The notes beneath the pieces are model-generated. The model was not told where the DNA came from. It did not search any database and saw only the letters and a program-made list of their open reading frames with translations. This document shows positions 49,344 through 50,547 of a stretch of DNA of 50,547 bases, piece after piece. Numbering within the stretch: position 1 is the first letter of the stretch; every line of letters starts with the position of its first letter. The DNA is taken from the NCBI GenBank assembly GCA_949296965.1, contig CASFQL010000029.1, positions 1 through 50,547 of the forward strand, given 5' to 3'. Source of the stretch: an uncultured Christensenella sp. (lineage in GTDB: Bacteria > Bacillota > Clostridia > Christensenellales > UBA1242). Made by a program: the position numbers and the translations under genes.

Positions 49344-50279
49344 TTACTTATACTCAAATTCAAGCTCAGTTTTTCTTTCGTAAATAGTGCCAGCAGGCTT
49401 ATCTCTCATTGACTTTTGGTAAGATTTTTTTGCATAGCAATATTTGCAGTCGTGGAAGCAAGTGTCATACTGTCCTATATCCACCGATGGCATACAGAGG
49501 CAGTTTTTGCGTTGTCCATCAAGTTTGTTGTTTTTGCGTTTGACTTGAAATCCCAAATTTTTATATTTTTCGGTTAAAAGCTTCTCGAAAATTTCGCCAT
49601 CTATACACTTACTTGGAACAATGCCATATTTTGAATAGTTATTTTCGGCACACGCTTCAATTTGAATTCCGTTTTCTTTTGCAATTTTCGAAATGGCAGA
49701 TAAAATTTTATCTTTTTGCCGTTCGGTTGGTTTATGTAAATTCTTATCACAACCCTTATAACTCTCAATCAAGAAACTGATTTTGCAATGTTTGGTGTAT
49801 CCGTTTAATGCCTTCGCCAAGTGTTCAAATCTTTCAATATGCCAGTTTTCATCTATGCCTTCCGTCATTAATATTGGGTCATAACGCCAGATGACAGGAC
49901 AAAATTTTGAAAGCACTTTAAAACTTTCAATTCGTTCTTCAAGTGGTGGAAGATTTGCTTCAATCTCTTTTGGATAGGCGTTGAGAGTGTAAAGAAAATA
50001 ATATTTATATTCACTTAATTTGTTAAGTTTCTCTAACATAGGTTTTGGGTTCTTTGTCCAAAAAACGATACCTTCAATATTGCCAGATGTTTCAACTTTC
50101 TTTTCACCAAGTAAGTTTGTTTCAACATTTTCAATTTTTAATGGTTCGAGTGCGATTTTTGCAATTTTTTCGTGTGCAATAGGATTTGGCACCAAAACAA
50201 AACCTTGGTCCAACTGTTTGAAAAACCAGTCACTATAAAACGCAGGAATGTCAGTTCGCCTCGAAACACTTAAAATCAT
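49344..50279 (-). CDS. DUF1848 family protein
   Basis: 311 aa. The family opening MILSVSRRTDIPAFYSDWFF is clear, followed by VPNPIAHEKIAKI, GIVFWTKNPKPMLEKL, VIWRYDPILMTEG and a C-terminal Cys cluster (CLCMPSVDIG, then CFHDCKYCYA) that could bind an Fe-S cluster or metal. TIM-barrel-like and related by pattern to radical SAM/SplB-type proteins; function unknown. Codon and base use are richer in G/C than the neighbours, suggesting transfer. GGAG precedes the ATG; the gene follows the partial ORF by 12 nt. Confidence 0.9.
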   Translation of the reverse strand: MILSVSRRTDIPAFYSDWFFKQLDQGFVLVPNPIAHEKIAKIALEPLKIENVETNLLGEKKVETSGNIEGIVFWTKNPKPMLEKLNKLSEYKYYFLYTLNAYPKEIEANLPPLEERIESFKVLSKFCPVIWRYDPILMTEGIDENWHIERFEHLAKALNGYTKHCKISFLIESYKGCDKNLHKPTERQKDKILSAISKIAKENGIQIEACAENNYSKYGIVPSKCIDGEIFEKLLTEKYKNLGFQVKRKNNKLDGQRKNCLCMPSVDIGQYDTCFHDCKYCYAKKSYQKSMRDKPAGTIYERKTELEFEYK

Positions 50280-50291
50280 ATAAACTCCAAC

Positions 50292-50546
50292 TTATTTTCT
50301 TTTTCCACTTATTATTATACCTTTTCCAGCTAAAATTTCAAAGCTATTGTAATGAAAAGAATTTAATTTTCTCCTTAAACTTTTTAGAAAATCCATTTCC
50401 TCTTTCGGCATATGATAATTATTATTTATTGTGTAATCACAAATAATGTAAAAATTATTTTTATTCTCCAATGCTTTAACTAAATCTTCTTTTAAGTTGG
50501 AATTATTTGAAATAGTAAATAGTGAATTAAAAAAGCAAATTACAGG
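50292..50546 (-). CDS. hypothetical protein, C-terminal part (partial)
   Basis: The frame is open from the right edge to TAA at 50292-50294, 84 residues (includes YIICDYTINNNYHMPKEEMD and a basic end IIISGKRK). The start lies outside the window. Probably co-transcribed with the DUF1848 gene 12 nt downstream. No family recognised. Confidence 0.65.
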   Translation of the reverse strand, partial: PVICFFNSLFTISNNSNLKEDLVKALENKNNFYIICDYTINNNYHMPKEEMDFLKSLRRKLNSFHYNSFEILAGKGIIISGKRK

Positions 50547-50547
50547 A

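Overview
This window comes from a low-GC, endospore-forming relative of the Clostridia, probably an uncultured gut-type lineage. The evidence is a Firmicutes-like 16S 5' end, strong Shine-Dalgarno (SD) sites, consensus sigma-A promoters, and sporulation or germination genes (sigH, spoIIE, cwlD, a gerA-type operon). Species cannot be named from the sequence.

Layout. 1-278 is the 5' end of a 16S rRNA gene (minus strand) with its promoter. 574-5130 (minus) is the Bacillus-like block mrnC-rlmB-sigH-dnaX-ebfC; dnaX appears split at a run of nine A's, consistent with programmed slippage that makes tau and gamma. 5474-8800 (plus) is an isolated three-gene operon and the most unusual locus: a degenerate RelA/SpoT-type HD domain, then a RelA/SpoT-type synthetase fused to two HxGH nucleotidyltransferase domains, then a DHH/DHHA1 phosphodiesterase. 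9311-19385 (minus) holds cwlD, tsaD, prfB (with its +1 frameshift), secA, comFC, recD2 and a HAD phosphatase. 20081-22370 (minus) holds a guanylate-kinase-like gene, a HicB-like protein with a Cys/Asp-rich tail, and rpsF-ssb-rpsR. 22574-26319 is a tricistronic germinant receptor operon with a sigma-G-like promoter. 26320-27359 is a 1-kb intergenic region with five DnaA boxes, a candidate replication origin or DnaA-binding locus.

27360-37260 (mostly minus) holds tilS, spoIIE, a HIT hydrolase, two membrane proteins, a U32 peptidase and leuS. 37622-39947 (plus) is a DUF1538 membrane protein with two P-II-like proteins. 40308-41372 is a dihydrodipicolinate-reductase-like dehydrogenase. 41575-45059 (minus) holds a divergent argS and a minimal two-gene SUF Fe-S system. 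45179-45451 is a stand-alone FakA C-terminal-like domain. Four tRNAs follow (Glu and Met on minus; Ala and Ile on plus). The tRNA-Ile 3' end is an integration site: a 1.8-kb insert with one P-loop kinase-like gene is bounded by a 48-bp tRNA duplication, and two copies of a GC-rich, apparently structured ~240-bp non-coding segment each end in another copy of the tRNA 3' terminus. A DUF1848 gene and a partial gene close the window.

Across the window are five intergenic elements of ~80-100 bp that fold as an outer stem with three inner hairpins (cloverleaf-like). Four well-placed promoters sit so close to their start codons that the mRNAs should be leaderless or nearly so. No CRISPR array, transposase or integrase gene was seen.
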